DNA of 64,000 bases from JAEZHK01 sp040768845 (GCA_040768845.1 JAXGME010000005.1:1-64000); one strand, 5' to 3'; counted from the first letter of the stretch, positions 7,564 to 16,669 are shown. Notes: generated from the sequence alone by a model not told the origin. Program-made: numbers and translations.

Positions 7564-8484
7564 ATGAAACGGATCCTGGTTCTGACCCTGGCGCTGGTGC
7601 TCGCGCTGTCCCTGACCGCCACCGCCGCCGCGGAAGGCAAGAAGATCGGCTACAGCACCAAGACCATCACCAACGACGCGTTCCAGTTGAGCCTGTACGA
7701 GGCCATCAAAGCCGCCGTGGAGGCGAACGGCGACACCTTTGTCGGCGTGCTGGCCGAATCCCAGACCGCCGTGGCCACCCAGGTGAACCAGATCGAGGAC
7801 CTGATCAGCCAGGGCGTGGACGGCCTGATCGTCAACCCCATGGACTCCAACGCCGACATCCAGGTGCTGGAAAAGGCCAAGGCCGCGGGCATCCCCGTGG
7901 TGCTGGTGGACCAGGGCATCGAGGCGGGCCACGAGGACCTGTACGTCACCTTCATCTCCACCGACAACCTGGCGGGCGGCAAGTCCGCCGGCGAGCGGAT
8001 GGTTGAGGAGCTGGGCGGCAAGGGCAATGTGATCATCGTCCGGGGCGCCAACGGTTCCCAGGCGGGCGACGACCGCGCCGACGGCTTCAAGGCGGGCATC
8101 GAGGGCAGCGGTCTCGTGCTCATCGGCGAGCAGCCGGGCGACTGGGTGGTGGACAAGGCCATGCAGGTCACCGAGAACATGATCCAGGCCAACCCGGACA
8201 TCCAGGGCATCTTCTGCTGCTCCGACAACATGCTGCCGGGCATCCTGCAGGCGCTGGAAAACAACGACATCACCGGCGTCACGATCATCTCCTTTGACGG
8301 CTCCGACGCCGGCAAGGGCATGATCCAGGACGGCTCGGTCCTGGGCACCGTGGCCCAGTTTCCGGACAAGATCGGCGCCATGGGCGTGGAAAACCTGATG
8401 AAGGCGCTGGACGGCGCGGCGGACGACGTGCCCAAGTTCATCGACGCCGGCACCCAGATCTTTGACGCCAGCAACATCGGCTGA
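7564..8484 (+). CDS. Sugar-type ABC transporter substrate-binding protein
   Basis: A 306-residue exported protein of the ribose-binding (type I, PBP1) family. ATG 7564 is used because GGAGGA lies 7 bases upstream; a TTG two codons earlier is not needed. Residues 1-22 form a signal peptide ending in ATAAAE, an AxA signal-peptidase I site; there is no lipobox cysteine. The mature part shows the family's repeated sections (GLIVNPMDS, VLVDQGI, IIVRGANGSQAGDDRADGF). It should capture a pentose-, hexose- or related polyol-like ligand for the permeases and ATPase encoded next. First gene of the operon controlled by the LacI-type operator. The ligand cannot be read from sequence; downstream glycyl-radical genes argue against ordinary ribose use. 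Confidence 0.9.
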   Translation: MKRILVLTLALVLALSLTATAAAEGKKIGYSTKTITNDAFQLSLYEAIKAAVEANGDTFVGVLAESQTAVATQVNQIEDLISQGVDGLIVNPMDSNADIQVLEKAKAAGIPVVLVDQGIEAGHEDLYVTFISTDNLAGGKSAGERMVEELGGKGNVIIVRGANGSQAGDDRADGFKAGIEGSGLVLIGEQPGDWVVDKAMQVTENMIQANPDIQGIFCCSDNMLPGILQALENNDITGVTIISFDGSDAGKGMIQDGSVLGTVAQFPDKIGAMGVENLMKALDGAADDVPKFIDAGTQIFDASNIG

Positions 8485-8595
8485 TCCCATGACGAACGCG
8501 CGCCGGGGGCCTGGCCCCCGGCGCGACCATGAGGCCCGCGGGCCAGGGGATTTCCCAGGCAGAGTACACAGCCCGAAAAGCGAGGTGCCATCCGC

Positions 8596-9579
8596 TTGAA
8601 AAAGCCCGGAAGAACCAAAAAATGGCTGTACGCGGCCCTTTGTGTCGCGGCGTTCTGGATTGCGGGCTCCTTCGTACCCAACTTCCTGAAGCCCGCGAAC
8701 CTGCTCAACATGGTGCGCCAGTGCTCCATCATCGCCATCTGCGCCGTGGGCGTGACGATGGTGATCGTCATCAAGGGCATCGACCTGTCGGTGGGCGGCA
8801 ACGTGACCTTCTGCGGCATGGTTGCGGGGCTTCTGCTGGCGGGCGGCGCGCCCATTCCGCTGGCAATCCTGGCGGCGCTTGGCGCCGGCCTCGTGATCGG
8901 CGCGGCCTCCGGCGCGCTGAACGCCTATCTGGAGGTGCCCTCGTTCATCGCCACGCTGGTGGTGGGCCAGATCACCCAGGGCACGTCGTTCCTTTTCAAC
9001 AACGGCCGCTCCTTCGGCGGCTTTCCGGCGGGCTTCGTGGCCATCGGCAACGGCTCGCTGATGGGCGTGCCCTATTCCGATTACCTGATGGTGCTCTTTG
9101 TGCTGGCGGGCGCGTTTGTAACCACGCTTCTGCCCATCGGCAAGCGCATCTACGCGCTGGGCGGCAACGAACAGGTGCTCAAAAACGTGGGCATCGACAC
9201 CGCGCGGATCAAGCTTTTCGTATTCACGGCCTCCGGGTTCTGCTCCGCGGCGGCGGGGGTTTTGCTGGCCGCGCAGCTGGACACCGCCCACCCCACCCAG
9301 GGCGAGCCCTACCAGCTGGACGCCATTGCCGCCTGCATCATCGGCGGCGTCAGCATGATGGGCGGCGAGGGCAAGGTGATCTTCAGCATGGTGGGCGCGC
9401 TGATCATCGGCTCCATCCGGAATATCCTGAACCTTCTGAGCGTCAATTCCTTTTACCAGAACATCCTGGTGGGCGTCATCATCATCCTGGTGGTGGCCTT
9501 CTCCATGCTGATGAAGGCGCGCCGCGAAACGCGGACCGCGCAATTTTCCCCGGCCGGTCGGGCCGGCGGATGCGCGTAG
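8596..9579 (+). CDS. Sugar-type ABC transporter permease 1
   Basis: A 327-residue inner-membrane permease of the RbsC/XylH/AraH family with 8-10 hydrophobic segments. The start is TTG 8596, with GAGGTG 8 bases upstream. The segment MVIVIKGIDLSVGGNV is the family signature near the third membrane helix, and a second copy of the fold's conserved GG-rich stretch (CIIGGVSMMGGEG) lies in the C-terminal half. It is followed 12 bases later by a second, only distantly related permease gene, so the transporter probably uses a heterodimeric channel instead of the RbsC homodimer. The 3' end is Arg/Gly-rich and unremarkable. Confidence 0.9.
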   Translation: MKKPGRTKKWLYAALCVAAFWIAGSFVPNFLKPANLLNMVRQCSIIAICAVGVTMVIVIKGIDLSVGGNVTFCGMVAGLLLAGGAPIPLAILAALGAGLVIGAASGALNAYLEVPSFIATLVVGQITQGTSFLFNNGRSFGGFPAGFVAIGNGSLMGVPYSDYLMVLFVLAGAFVTTLLPIGKRIYALGGNEQVLKNVGIDTARIKLFVFTASGFCSAAAGVLLAAQLDTAHPTQGEPYQLDAIAACIIGGVSMMGGEGKVIFSMVGALIIGSIRNILNLLSVNSFYQNILVGVIIILVVAFSMLMKARRETRTAQFSPAGRAGGCA

Positions 9580-9591
9580 GGGGGCGCCGGC

Positions 9592-10602
9592 ATGCAAAAG
9601 ACGGAAAAACGCGGCGGATTTACCGCCTTCGCCAAGGCGCACGGGGCGATACTGATCTTCCTTCTGATCTTCCTCGGCGCGGCAATCTTTATCGGAAACT
9701 TCTTTACGGTGCGAAACGTGCTGACGGTGGTCAAGCAGGCGGCGGTGCCGCTGGTGGCCGCGATGGGCATGATGCTGGTGCTCACCACCGGCGGCATCGA
9801 CCTGTCGCTGGGCTACACGCTGGGGCTGTGCTCGGTGCTGCTGGGCATCCTGGCGAAAAAGCTGGGCCTGCCCGCCTGGCAGGCGATCCCGCTGACGCTT
9901 TTGGCGGGCGCCTTCGTGGGGCTGGTCAACGGCGTCATCATCCAGTACCTGAAGGTGCCGCCCTTCATCGCCACGCTGGGCTCGGGCTACGTGCTCTACG
10001 GGGTGGCGCAGATTGTGGGCAAGGGCGAGGCCTTCTACCAGCTGCCGGAGGATTTGCTCGCCTTCGGCACCGCGAAGCCCTTCGCTTTTCTGGCGGAACG
10101 GCTGCCCGGAAACGACGTGCTGACGCAGATATTTCGCCTGCCGTCTTACCTGTTCATCGCGGGGATCGTGCTGGTGCTGGTCTGGCTGGTGCGCCACCGC
10201 TCCACCTACGGGCGCGCGCTTTCCGCCTTCGGCTTCAACCCGGCCACGGCCCGGCTCAGCGGCGTGGACACCGCGCGGCTCCACGTGGCGACCTACGCGC
10301 TCAGTTCCACGCTGGTGGCGCTGGCGTCGGTGCTTTTGACGGTGCGGGTCAACTGCGCCCAGTCCAACCTGGGGGGCGCCAACTACACCTTTGAAATCGT
10401 CACCTCCGCCGTGGTGGGCGGCACCAGCCTGTTTGGCGGCGTGTCCAGCGTGATCAACTGCGTGTTCGGCGTATTGATCACCAAGACGCTGGAAAACGGC
10501 ATCAACCTGATGGGCGTCAACTACTACCTGTACCAGCCCGCCATGGGCCTCGTGATCCTCATGGCGATCATCCTCGAAGTCGTGAAAAACCGGAAGCTGT
10601 AG
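9592..10602 (+). CDS. Sugar-type ABC transporter permease 2
   Basis: A 336-residue permease of the same RbsC-like family as the preceding gene, with the signature MMLVLTTGGIDLSLGYTL near residues 60-77 and the C-terminal VVGGTSLFGG stretch. About ten hydrophobic segments are visible. It is only moderately similar to permease 1, so this is an old divergence and not a recent duplication. The gene lies 12 bases after permease 1 and 12 bases before the ATPase gene. Together the two permeases form the membrane channel of the importer. Confidence 0.9.
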   Translation: MQKTEKRGGFTAFAKAHGAILIFLLIFLGAAIFIGNFFTVRNVLTVVKQAAVPLVAAMGMMLVLTTGGIDLSLGYTLGLCSVLLGILAKKLGLPAWQAIPLTLLAGAFVGLVNGVIIQYLKVPPFIATLGSGYVLYGVAQIVGKGEAFYQLPEDLLAFGTAKPFAFLAERLPGNDVLTQIFRLPSYLFIAGIVLVLVWLVRHRSTYGRALSAFGFNPATARLSGVDTARLHVATYALSSTLVALASVLLTVRVNCAQSNLGGANYTFEIVTSAVVGGTSLFGGVSSVINCVFGVLITKTLENGINLMGVNYYLYQPAMGLVILMAIILEVVKNRKL

Positions 10603-10614
10603 GGGAGGGTGCGC

Positions 10615-12150
10615 ATGAACGATACGATTCTGGAAATGCAGGGCATTTCCAAGTACATCTTCGACAGCTACGGCGTGGCGCTCCGGGGCACCACGGTAAA
10701 GATTCTCGACCGGGTGGATTTTGACCTGCGCCGCGGCGAGGTGCACATCCTGGTGGGGGAAAACGGCGCGGGAAAGTCCACGCTGATGAAGGTGCTGGGC
10801 GGCATCATCCCGCCGGACGAGGGGCGGATGCTGCTGGACGGCGCCGCCATCGCCCCCAAAAACCCCCGGGAGGCCCAGGAACTGGGCATCGGCTTTATCC
10901 ATCAGGAGCTGAACCTGTGCGAAAACCTCACCGTGGCCGACAACATCTACATGGGGCGGGAGATCAAAAAAGGCGCGCTCCGGGACGCCCGGGCCATGCG
11001 CGCGGGCGCGCGGGCGCTTCTTGGCGGCATGGGCATCGACATCGATCCGGACGCGCCGGTGCGCAAGCTTTCCACGGCTCAGCAGCAGCTGGTGGAGATC
11101 GTCAAGGTGCTTTCCAAAAACTGCCGCATCATCATCATGGACGAGCCCACCTCGTCGCTGACCCGCAGCGAGATCGACATCCTGTTCCGGCTGATCAAAA
11201 AGCTGCGCTCGGACGGCGTGGCGATCATCTACATCTCCCATCGGCTGGAGGAGTTCAACGAGATCGGCGACCGGCTGAGCGTGCTCCGGGACGGCCGGTC
11301 CATCGGCACCCTCGAGCGCGAGGAATTCCGGACCGACCGGATTGTGCAAATGATGGTGGGCCGGCCGCTGGGCGACCTGTTCGCCAGCCGCCACACACCC
11401 GGGAAGGACGTGGTGCTGGACGTCCGAAACCTGCGCCTTGAGCCGGGTACCGCGCCCATCTCCATTCAGGTGCGCTCCGGCGAAATTGTGGGGCTGGGCG
11501 GGCTGGTGGGCGCGGGGCGCACGGAGCTGGCCAAGTCCGTCTTCGGCTACCGGCGCTTCTGCGGCGGCGAGATCACCTACCTGGGCCGGCGCGTCGCCCG
11601 GCCCGACCCCACCGACCTCGTGCGCCGGGGGCTCGTATACCTGACCGAGGACCGCAAAAGCGAGGGCCTGATTCTGGACATGGACATCGCCGAAAACCTG
11701 ACGCTGGCGTCGCTCCAGCAGCTTTTCCGGGGGTTTTTCATGTTCGGCCCGGCCGAGCGCGACCTGGCCGCGTCCATGATCGGGAAGCTGGACATCGTCT
11801 GCGCCGGCGCGACCCAGAAGACCCGCACCCTCTCCGGCGGCAACCAGCAGAAGGTGGTGCTGGGCAAGTGCCTCGCCGCGCGGCCCCGGCTGCTCATCCT
11901 GGACGAGCCCACCCGCGGCATCGACGTGGGCGCGAAAATGCAGATCTACCGCATGATGGACGAGATCGCGCTTGGCGGCGTGGGCATTTTGATGATCTCC
12001 TCCGACATGCCGGAGCTGATCGGCATGAGCGACCGCATCTATGTGATGCGGGACGGCGGCATCGCCGCGGAGATCACCGAAAAGGACGACATGAAGCAGG
12101 AGCGGATATTGACCTACACCATCGGAAAGGACGCGGACCGGGCGCGCTGA
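10615..12150 (+). CDS. Sugar-type ABC transporter ATP-binding protein (double domain)
   Basis: A 511-residue protein with two ATPase domains in tandem, like RbsA/MglA. The first has GENGAGKST (Walker A), the signature STAQQQ and IIIMDEPTSSL (Walker B). The second lacks a normal Walker A (GLVGAGRTELAKS, typical of the degenerate second domain in this family) but has LSGGNQQK and LLILDEPTRGID. ATG 10615 is chosen over GTG 10609 because the GTG lies inside the AGGGGAGGG ribosome binding site. It powers the two permeases. Only 11 bases separate it from the glycyl-radical activase, making transport and catabolism one operon. Confidence 0.92.
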   Translation: MNDTILEMQGISKYIFDSYGVALRGTTVKILDRVDFDLRRGEVHILVGENGAGKSTLMKVLGGIIPPDEGRMLLDGAAIAPKNPREAQELGIGFIHQELNLCENLTVADNIYMGREIKKGALRDARAMRAGARALLGGMGIDIDPDAPVRKLSTAQQQLVEIVKVLSKNCRIIIMDEPTSSLTRSEIDILFRLIKKLRSDGVAIIYISHRLEEFNEIGDRLSVLRDGRSIGTLEREEFRTDRIVQMMVGRPLGDLFASRHTPGKDVVLDVRNLRLEPGTAPISIQVRSGEIVGLGGLVGAGRTELAKSVFGYRRFCGGEITYLGRRVARPDPTDLVRRGLVYLTEDRKSEGLILDMDIAENLTLASLQQLFRGFFMFGPAERDLAASMIGKLDIVCAGATQKTRTLSGGNQQKVVLGKCLAARPRLLILDEPTRGIDVGAKMQIYRMMDEIALGGVGILMISSDMPELIGMSDRIYVMRDGGIAAEITEKDDMKQERILTYTIGKDADRAR

Positions 12151-12161
12151 CGGACAGAGAT

Positions 12162-13010
12162 ATGACCAGCGGCATTGTGTTTGACATCGAGGAATTCGCC
12201 GTCTACGACGGGCCGGGCATCCGCAGCGTGATCTTCCTCAAGGGCTGCCCGCTCCGCTGCAAGTGGTGCCACAACCCGGAGAGCTTTTCCCCAAAGCCCC
12301 AGCGGCTGAAGAGCCGGGACCTGTGCATCCATTGCGGCGCCTGCGACGCGGTCTGCCCGCATCCGGACGGCTGTGCCGCCTGCGGCGCCTGCGTGGCCGC
12401 CTGCCCCCGGGGGGCGCTCCGGATCGCCGGGCGCGAAGTGACCAGCGCCGAGGCCGCCCGCCGCGTGGCGAAAAACGCCCGGGCGCTGAAGATGAGCGGC
12501 GGCGGCGTGACCTTTTCCGGCGGCGAGGCGCTGATGCAGCCGGACTTTGTGGTGGAAACCCGGGGCCTGATTGCGGATTTGCACGCCGCCATTGAAACCT
12601 CCGGCTACGCCGATTCGGCGGTGTTCGAGCGCGTTATAAAGACCATGGACCTGGTGCTGATGGACATCAAGCTCGCCGATCCCGCCGCCCACAAAACGTG
12701 GACCGGCGCGGACAACCGCCCGATCCTCGAAAATTTGGAGCGGCTGAAGGCGCTGGGCATTCCCTTCCGGGCGCGGGTGCCGCTGATCCCCTCCGTCACC
12801 GACACGCGGGAAAACCTCACCGCCACCGCGCGCCTCCTCGAGGGCGCAAAGGCGCTGGAACGGGTGGAGCTGATGGGCTACAACCGCGCGGCCGGCGCCA
12901 AGTACGCGCAGTTAAACCTTCCCTACGAACCGGAATTCCCCGAAGATCAGGCGTCAAACTACTTTGTAAAACCATTTGCCGAACGCGGCATGGAGGTCGT
13001 CACCCTATGA
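12162..13010 (+). CDS. Glycyl-radical enzyme activating enzyme (radical SAM)
   Basis: A 282-residue radical SAM enzyme that should place the glycyl radical on the enzyme encoded next. The radical SAM cluster motif is CPLRCKWC near residues 28-35, followed by HNPES. A ferredoxin-like insert near residues 50-85 has two CxxCxxCxxxCP sets for two extra [4Fe-4S] clusters, as in activases of diol-dehydratase-type and other non-PFL glycyl-radical enzymes. GGGVTFSGGEALMQP near 107-121 binds SAM. The ribosome binding site is weak, so translation is probably coupled to the ATPase gene 11 bases upstream. The stop overlaps the next start as ATGA. Confidence 0.93.
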   Translation: MTSGIVFDIEEFAVYDGPGIRSVIFLKGCPLRCKWCHNPESFSPKPQRLKSRDLCIHCGACDAVCPHPDGCAACGACVAACPRGALRIAGREVTSAEAARRVAKNARALKMSGGGVTFSGGEALMQPDFVVETRGLIADLHAAIETSGYADSAVFERVIKTMDLVLMDIKLADPAAHKTWTGADNRPILENLERLKALGIPFRARVPLIPSVTDTRENLTATARLLEGAKALERVELMGYNRAAGAKYAQLNLPYEPEFPEDQASNYFVKPFAERGMEVVTL

Positions 13011-14935
13011 GCGAACTTTGGAAGGAACTGTCCCCGGAGGAAACCAGGGCCGTCGAAAAGGCCATTCAGGACCCGGCGCTCACACTGGCCCAGCGGGCGG
13101 CGAAGCGGCTGAAACTGTTTCTCGAACGCGAGCGCATTGTAAAAAACCCCGGAGAGCGCATCTATGCCTGGCGCACCATTCCCTCCTTTCCGGACATCTA
13201 CGCCCCCGGCGAGCGCGAAAGGCTCCAGGCGGGCCGGCACGTGCACGAGCAGGGCCGGGTGTGCAACATCTCCTCCGATTGGGCGGGCGTGCTGACGGAG
13301 GGGCTCCTGCCCCGCCGCGAGAGGACCACCCCCGAGGGGCGCACCGCCATCGACGCCGTCATCGCCTACGCCGACCGCTACGGCGACGCGGGGCTCTCCC
13401 GCGCCGTGCGCACCGGCGCGGCATCCTATCCCGAGGCGCTGAACGCCTTTCGCATCCTGCACTTTTCGCTGTGGGCGTCAAACGTCTACCACAATACCGT
13501 GGGCCGCTTTGACCAGTACATGTGGCCCTTTCTCAGGGCCGACATGGAAAAGGGCATGACCGAGGCCGAAGCCCTCACCCTGACGGAGGAATTTTTCCTT
13601 TCCTTCAACCGGGACAGCGACCTGTACACCGGCATGCAGCGGGGCGACAACGGCCAGAGCATGATGCTGGGCGGCTGCGACCGGAACGGCAATCCCGCCG
13701 TCAACCCGCTGACCACGCTGTGCCTCAAAGCCAGCCTCAACAACCGGCGCATCGATCCCAAGATCAACCTGCGCGTGGACAAAAACACCCCGGTCGAGCT
13801 CTACGAGCTGGGCACCCAGCTCACGCGCCAGGGCCTGGGCTTTCCCCAGTACGCCAACGACGATGTGGTCATCCCCGCGCTGGTGGACATGGGCTACGAC
13901 CTTGAGGACGCCCGGGACTACGTGGTCGCCGCCTGCTGGGAGTTCATCATCCCCGGCGTGGCCATGGACATCCCCAACATCGGCGCCGTGTCGCTGGCGG
14001 GCGTCGTTTCCGACGTGATACGGGAAAACCTGGCCGCCTGCGAAACCTACGAAGCCTTGGAGGAAAAGGTCCGCGCGGCCATCCGCGCCGACGCGGAAAG
14101 GACGATGGCGGGCCTCGCGCCCCTCTTCATGGAGCCCGCGCCCTTTCAGACGGTGCTGATGCGCGACGTGACCCACGACGTGAGCGAGGGCGCCAAATAC
14201 AACAACTACGGCTTCCACGGCACCGGCTTTGCCACCGCGGTGGACCAGCTGGCCGCCGTCCGGCGGTACGTGTTTGAGGAGCGGGCCATTCCCCCCGCCG
14301 CGCTTCTGGCGGCGCTGGCGACGGACTTTCAGGATGCCCCCGGCCTTGCCCGCCTTCTGCGGGAGGACGCCCCCAAGCTGGGCCGGGACGAGGCGTGCGA
14401 GGAAATTGCCGACCGGCTGCTGGACGCCTTTGCCGACGCGCTGGAGCCGCTGGTCAACGAGCGCGGCGGGCGCGTGCGCGCGGGCACCGGCTCCGCCATG
14501 TACTATCTGTGGCATTCAAAGGCGCTGGGCGCCACCGCCGATGGGCGGCGGGCCGGGGAGCCCCTCTCCGCCAACTTCTCGCCGTCGCTGACGCTCCGGG
14601 ACGCGGGGCCGCTGTCGGTCGTCTCCGCGATGGCGCGGCCCGGCCTTCACCGCGTGATGAACGGCGGGCCGCTGACCCTCGAGCTGCACGACACCGTGTT
14701 CAAGCACCCGGAGGGCGTGGCCAAGGTGGCGCAGCTGGTCAGAACCTACATCGCCATGGGCGGCCATCAGCTGCAGCTCAACGCCGTCTCCCGGGAGGAG
14801 ATGCTGGACGCCCAGGTCAACCCCGATGCCCACCGGAACCTGATCGTCCGCGTGTGGGGGTGGAGCGGCCACTTCGTGCAGCTGGACAAGGGCTATCAGG
14901 ACCAGATCATCCGGCGCAATTCCTACGGTGCGTAG
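13007..14935 (+). CDS. Short glycyl-radical enzyme of unknown specificity
   Basis: A 642-residue member of the pyruvate formate-lyase superfamily, clearly shorter than the usual 750-850. ATG 13007 overlaps the activase stop, with GGAGG 10 bases upstream. The catalytic cysteine is Cys310 in AACWEF; Glu312 gives the CxE pattern shared by dehydratase, decarboxylase and choline-lyase members, and excludes PFL itself (CC). The C-terminal radical loop is RVWGWSGHF with presumed radical Gly618, 24 residues from the end; most members have R-V-[AS]-G-[YF]. The upstream importer suggests the substrate is a transported sugar-, polyol- or sugar-acid-like compound. No aldehyde dehydrogenase, kinase or microcompartment gene accompanies it. 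The reaction cannot be deduced; an eliminase type is my best guess. Confidence 0.85.
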   Translation: MSELWKELSPEETRAVEKAIQDPALTLAQRAAKRLKLFLERERIVKNPGERIYAWRTIPSFPDIYAPGERERLQAGRHVHEQGRVCNISSDWAGVLTEGLLPRRERTTPEGRTAIDAVIAYADRYGDAGLSRAVRTGAASYPEALNAFRILHFSLWASNVYHNTVGRFDQYMWPFLRADMEKGMTEAEALTLTEEFFLSFNRDSDLYTGMQRGDNGQSMMLGGCDRNGNPAVNPLTTLCLKASLNNRRIDPKINLRVDKNTPVELYELGTQLTRQGLGFPQYANDDVVIPALVDMGYDLEDARDYVVAACWEFIIPGVAMDIPNIGAVSLAGVVSDVIRENLAACETYEALEEKVRAAIRADAERTMAGLAPLFMEPAPFQTVLMRDVTHDVSEGAKYNNYGFHGTGFATAVDQLAAVRRYVFEERAIPPAALLAALATDFQDAPGLARLLREDAPKLGRDEACEEIADRLLDAFADALEPLVNERGGRVRAGTGSAMYYLWHSKALGATADGRRAGEPLSANFSPSLTLRDAGPLSVVSAMARPGLHRVMNGGPLTLELHDTVFKHPEGVAKVAQLVRTYIAMGGHQLQLNAVSREEMLDAQVNPDAHRNLIVRVWGWSGHFVQLDKGYQDQIIRRNSYGA

Positions 14936-14956
14936 CGGCGCGCCCATTGGACGGAC

Positions 14957-14984
14957 GGAGCCGGCGCATGTGTGCGCCGGCTCC
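14957..14984 (+). terminator. Hairpin after the glycyl-radical operon
   Basis: A perfect 12-bp stem (GGAGCCGGCGCA with its complement) around a TGTG loop, 21 bases after the stop codon. It is followed by GATGGTTTTCCC, a weak U-tract. A second, stronger terminator hairpin stands at 15017-15041. Confidence 0.6.
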
Positions 14985-15016
14985 GATGGTTTTCCCGCAA
15001 ACTTTGCCGATGAAAA

Positions 15017-15041
15017 AGGCCCGCCGGTTTCCGGCGGGCCT
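15017..15041. terminator. Left copy of a duplicated terminator hairpin flanking the IS
   Basis: The stem AGGCCCGCCGG, loop TTT and its complement form an 11-bp hairpin preceded by AAAAA, so on the minus strand it ends in a U-tract. An identical, same-orientation 25-base copy stands at 16645-16669. The two copies bracket the insertion element exactly. Confidence 0.85.
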
Positions 15042-16644
15042 CAGCCCATCAACAAAGTGCGCTCAGCCCGCTTGGGCTGGGCGCAAATTTTGTGTAGAGG
15101 TGAGCAAAAACCAAAAGGAAAAAGCAGCGTGGATGTCGAATAGATAGGAGAGATGCGGACACAGGAGGTCGGGCGGCATGCTGCAAGAGAAAGCGACGGC
15201 GAGCCAGAAGGAATATGAGATCGTGCTGCTGGAAGAGTTGGTGCCGGAAGACCACTTGCTGCGCAAGATTGAGCGGGCAGTAGATTTCAGCTTCATTCAC
15301 GGCTTGTGCAAGGATTTGTACTCGCCCAATATCGGCCGCCCGGCGGTACCGCCGGAGCTATTGTTCCGGATGCTGTTTCTGGCTATCTATACGGCATCAA
15401 GTCCGAAGTAAAGCTGGCGCAGATGGTGAATGAGAACATTGCGTTCAAATGGTTTCTGGGATTGAAGCTGACGGAGAAAGGACCGGATCACGCGACGATC
15501 AGCATCAACCGGGTTCGGCGGTTTCTGGAGAACAACATCGCGGAGAAGGTCTTCGACGAGATTCTTCGGCAGTGTGTGGATAAGGGACTGGTGGGTGGAC
15601 AGGTGCTGTACACTGACTCCACGCACATTAAGGCGAAAGCGAATAAGCACAAGAAGCGGCTGGTGACGGTGGAGGAGACGCCCGCTTCGTACATGGCGGA
15701 GTTGGACGCGCAGATCGATCTGGACCGCAAAGTATTGGGGAAGAAGCCGTTTGAGCGGGATGACGACAATGACCGGGATGATGAAGATGATAGCAACGAC
15801 GATTCGCCGTCCGGCGGGAAGACGAAGATGGAGAGCACGACAGATCCTGACAGCGGCCAGTTGAGCAAGGAAGGGAAGCCGGAAGGGTTTCACTACAGCG
15901 AACACCGCACGGTGGACAGCAAGCACAACGTGATCGTCAATATCCACATCACCCCGGCCAACATCAACGATGTCACCCCCGTACCGGAACTTCTGGAAGA
16001 AATAGAGGGGCGGCTGGGGCATCTGCCCAGGTACATGGGGTTCGACGCCGGATACCACAGCGCATGGATCGCGCATCTGCTGGAAACGAAGAGAATTCAA
16101 GGCGTCATCGGCTACCGCCGTCATACACACAAGGAAGAGCACTACGGGAAATACCGGTTCAAGTACGACCCAACCTTCGACACCTACTTCTGTCCCGAAG
16201 GCAAGCGCCTATACTGGAGGACAACCACCCGCGAAGGCTACCGGCAATACTTCAGCGACCGGAAAGACTGCGCGGGATGTCCAAGGCGGGCGGCGTGTTT
16301 CAGCGAGAAGGCGACCAGAAGGATGGTGACCAGACATGTATGGCAGGATGCGCTGGATGAGGTTACGGCGTTTACCAAGACCTCTCAAGGGCGAAGACTG
16401 TACGCCTGGCGTAAGGAAACCATTGAACGATCTTTCGCGGAGGCCAAGGAGAACCACGGCTTGCGCTTTGCCCGCATGCTCGGCCTTCCCAATATGCGTG
16501 AGCAGTCCTTCCTGACCGCCGCGGTTCAAAACATGAAGAGGCTCGCCAGGCCCTTCTTCCTTCCGTTTTTCTTCCTCCCTCCAGCCTTCTTGCAAACAGC
16601 CACTCTCCGGTCGTCCCGGAAAGTGGCCGTTTGTTGATGGTCTG
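15042..16644 (+). mobile_element. IS1182-like insertion sequence, 1603 bp
   Basis: The element is bounded by imperfect 15-bp inverted repeats: the left end reads CAGCCCATCAACAAA, the right end read inwards is CAGACCATCAACAAA (one mismatch). It contains one transposase gene filling most of its length. Immediately outside both ends is an identical 25-base terminator hairpin in direct orientation, which I take as the target duplication. If the left hairpin plus the right flank are joined, a perfect bidirectional terminator with A-tract and T-tract is restored. The length agrees with the IS1182 family, which from memory has variable, sometimes long and palindromic, target duplications. Confidence 0.85.
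15178..16637 (+). pseudogene. IS1182-family transposase, frameshifted
   Basis: Start ATG 15178 has AGGAGG 9 bases upstream. The frame reads correctly to ...LLFRMLFL and then goes off frame, stopping at 15411. The remainder, starting GYLYGIKSEVKLAQMVNENIA in the -1 frame, continues to 16637. Restoring a single G at 15381-15382 (CTGGC to CTGGGC) gives the usual FLGYLYGI run, so one base has been lost. DDE residues are recognisable: Asp in LYTDSTHIKAKAN, Asp in GFDAGYHS, Glu in ETIERSFAEAKENHG. An acidic, low-complexity insert (DDDNDRDDEDDSNDD) lies in the middle. Joined, the protein is about 485 residues, normal for the family. There is no slippery heptamer to suggest programmed frameshifting, so it is probably inactive unless the base is a sequencing error. 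Confidence 0.88.
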
Positions 16645-16669
16645 AGGCCCGCCGGTTTCCGGCGGGCCT
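16645..16669. terminator. Right copy of the duplicated terminator hairpin
   Basis: Identical 25 bases to 15017-15041 and in the same orientation, here followed by TCGTTTCTTTTT, a plus-strand U-tract. As a palindrome it also lies 15 bases after the stop of the minus-strand secreted-protein gene. Confidence 0.85.

Noticed and set aside
7534..11394. A 1286-residue open frame on the minus strand opposite the importer genes
   Set aside because: It mirrors high-GC third-position codon bias of the real plus-strand genes; composition is His/Gln/Arg-rich without any domain, and four well-supported transporter genes occupy the other strand.
15371..15411. Programmed -1 frameshift in the transposase
   Set aside because: No slippery X-XXY-YYZ heptamer or downstream structure is evident, and IS1182-type transposases are made from one frame.
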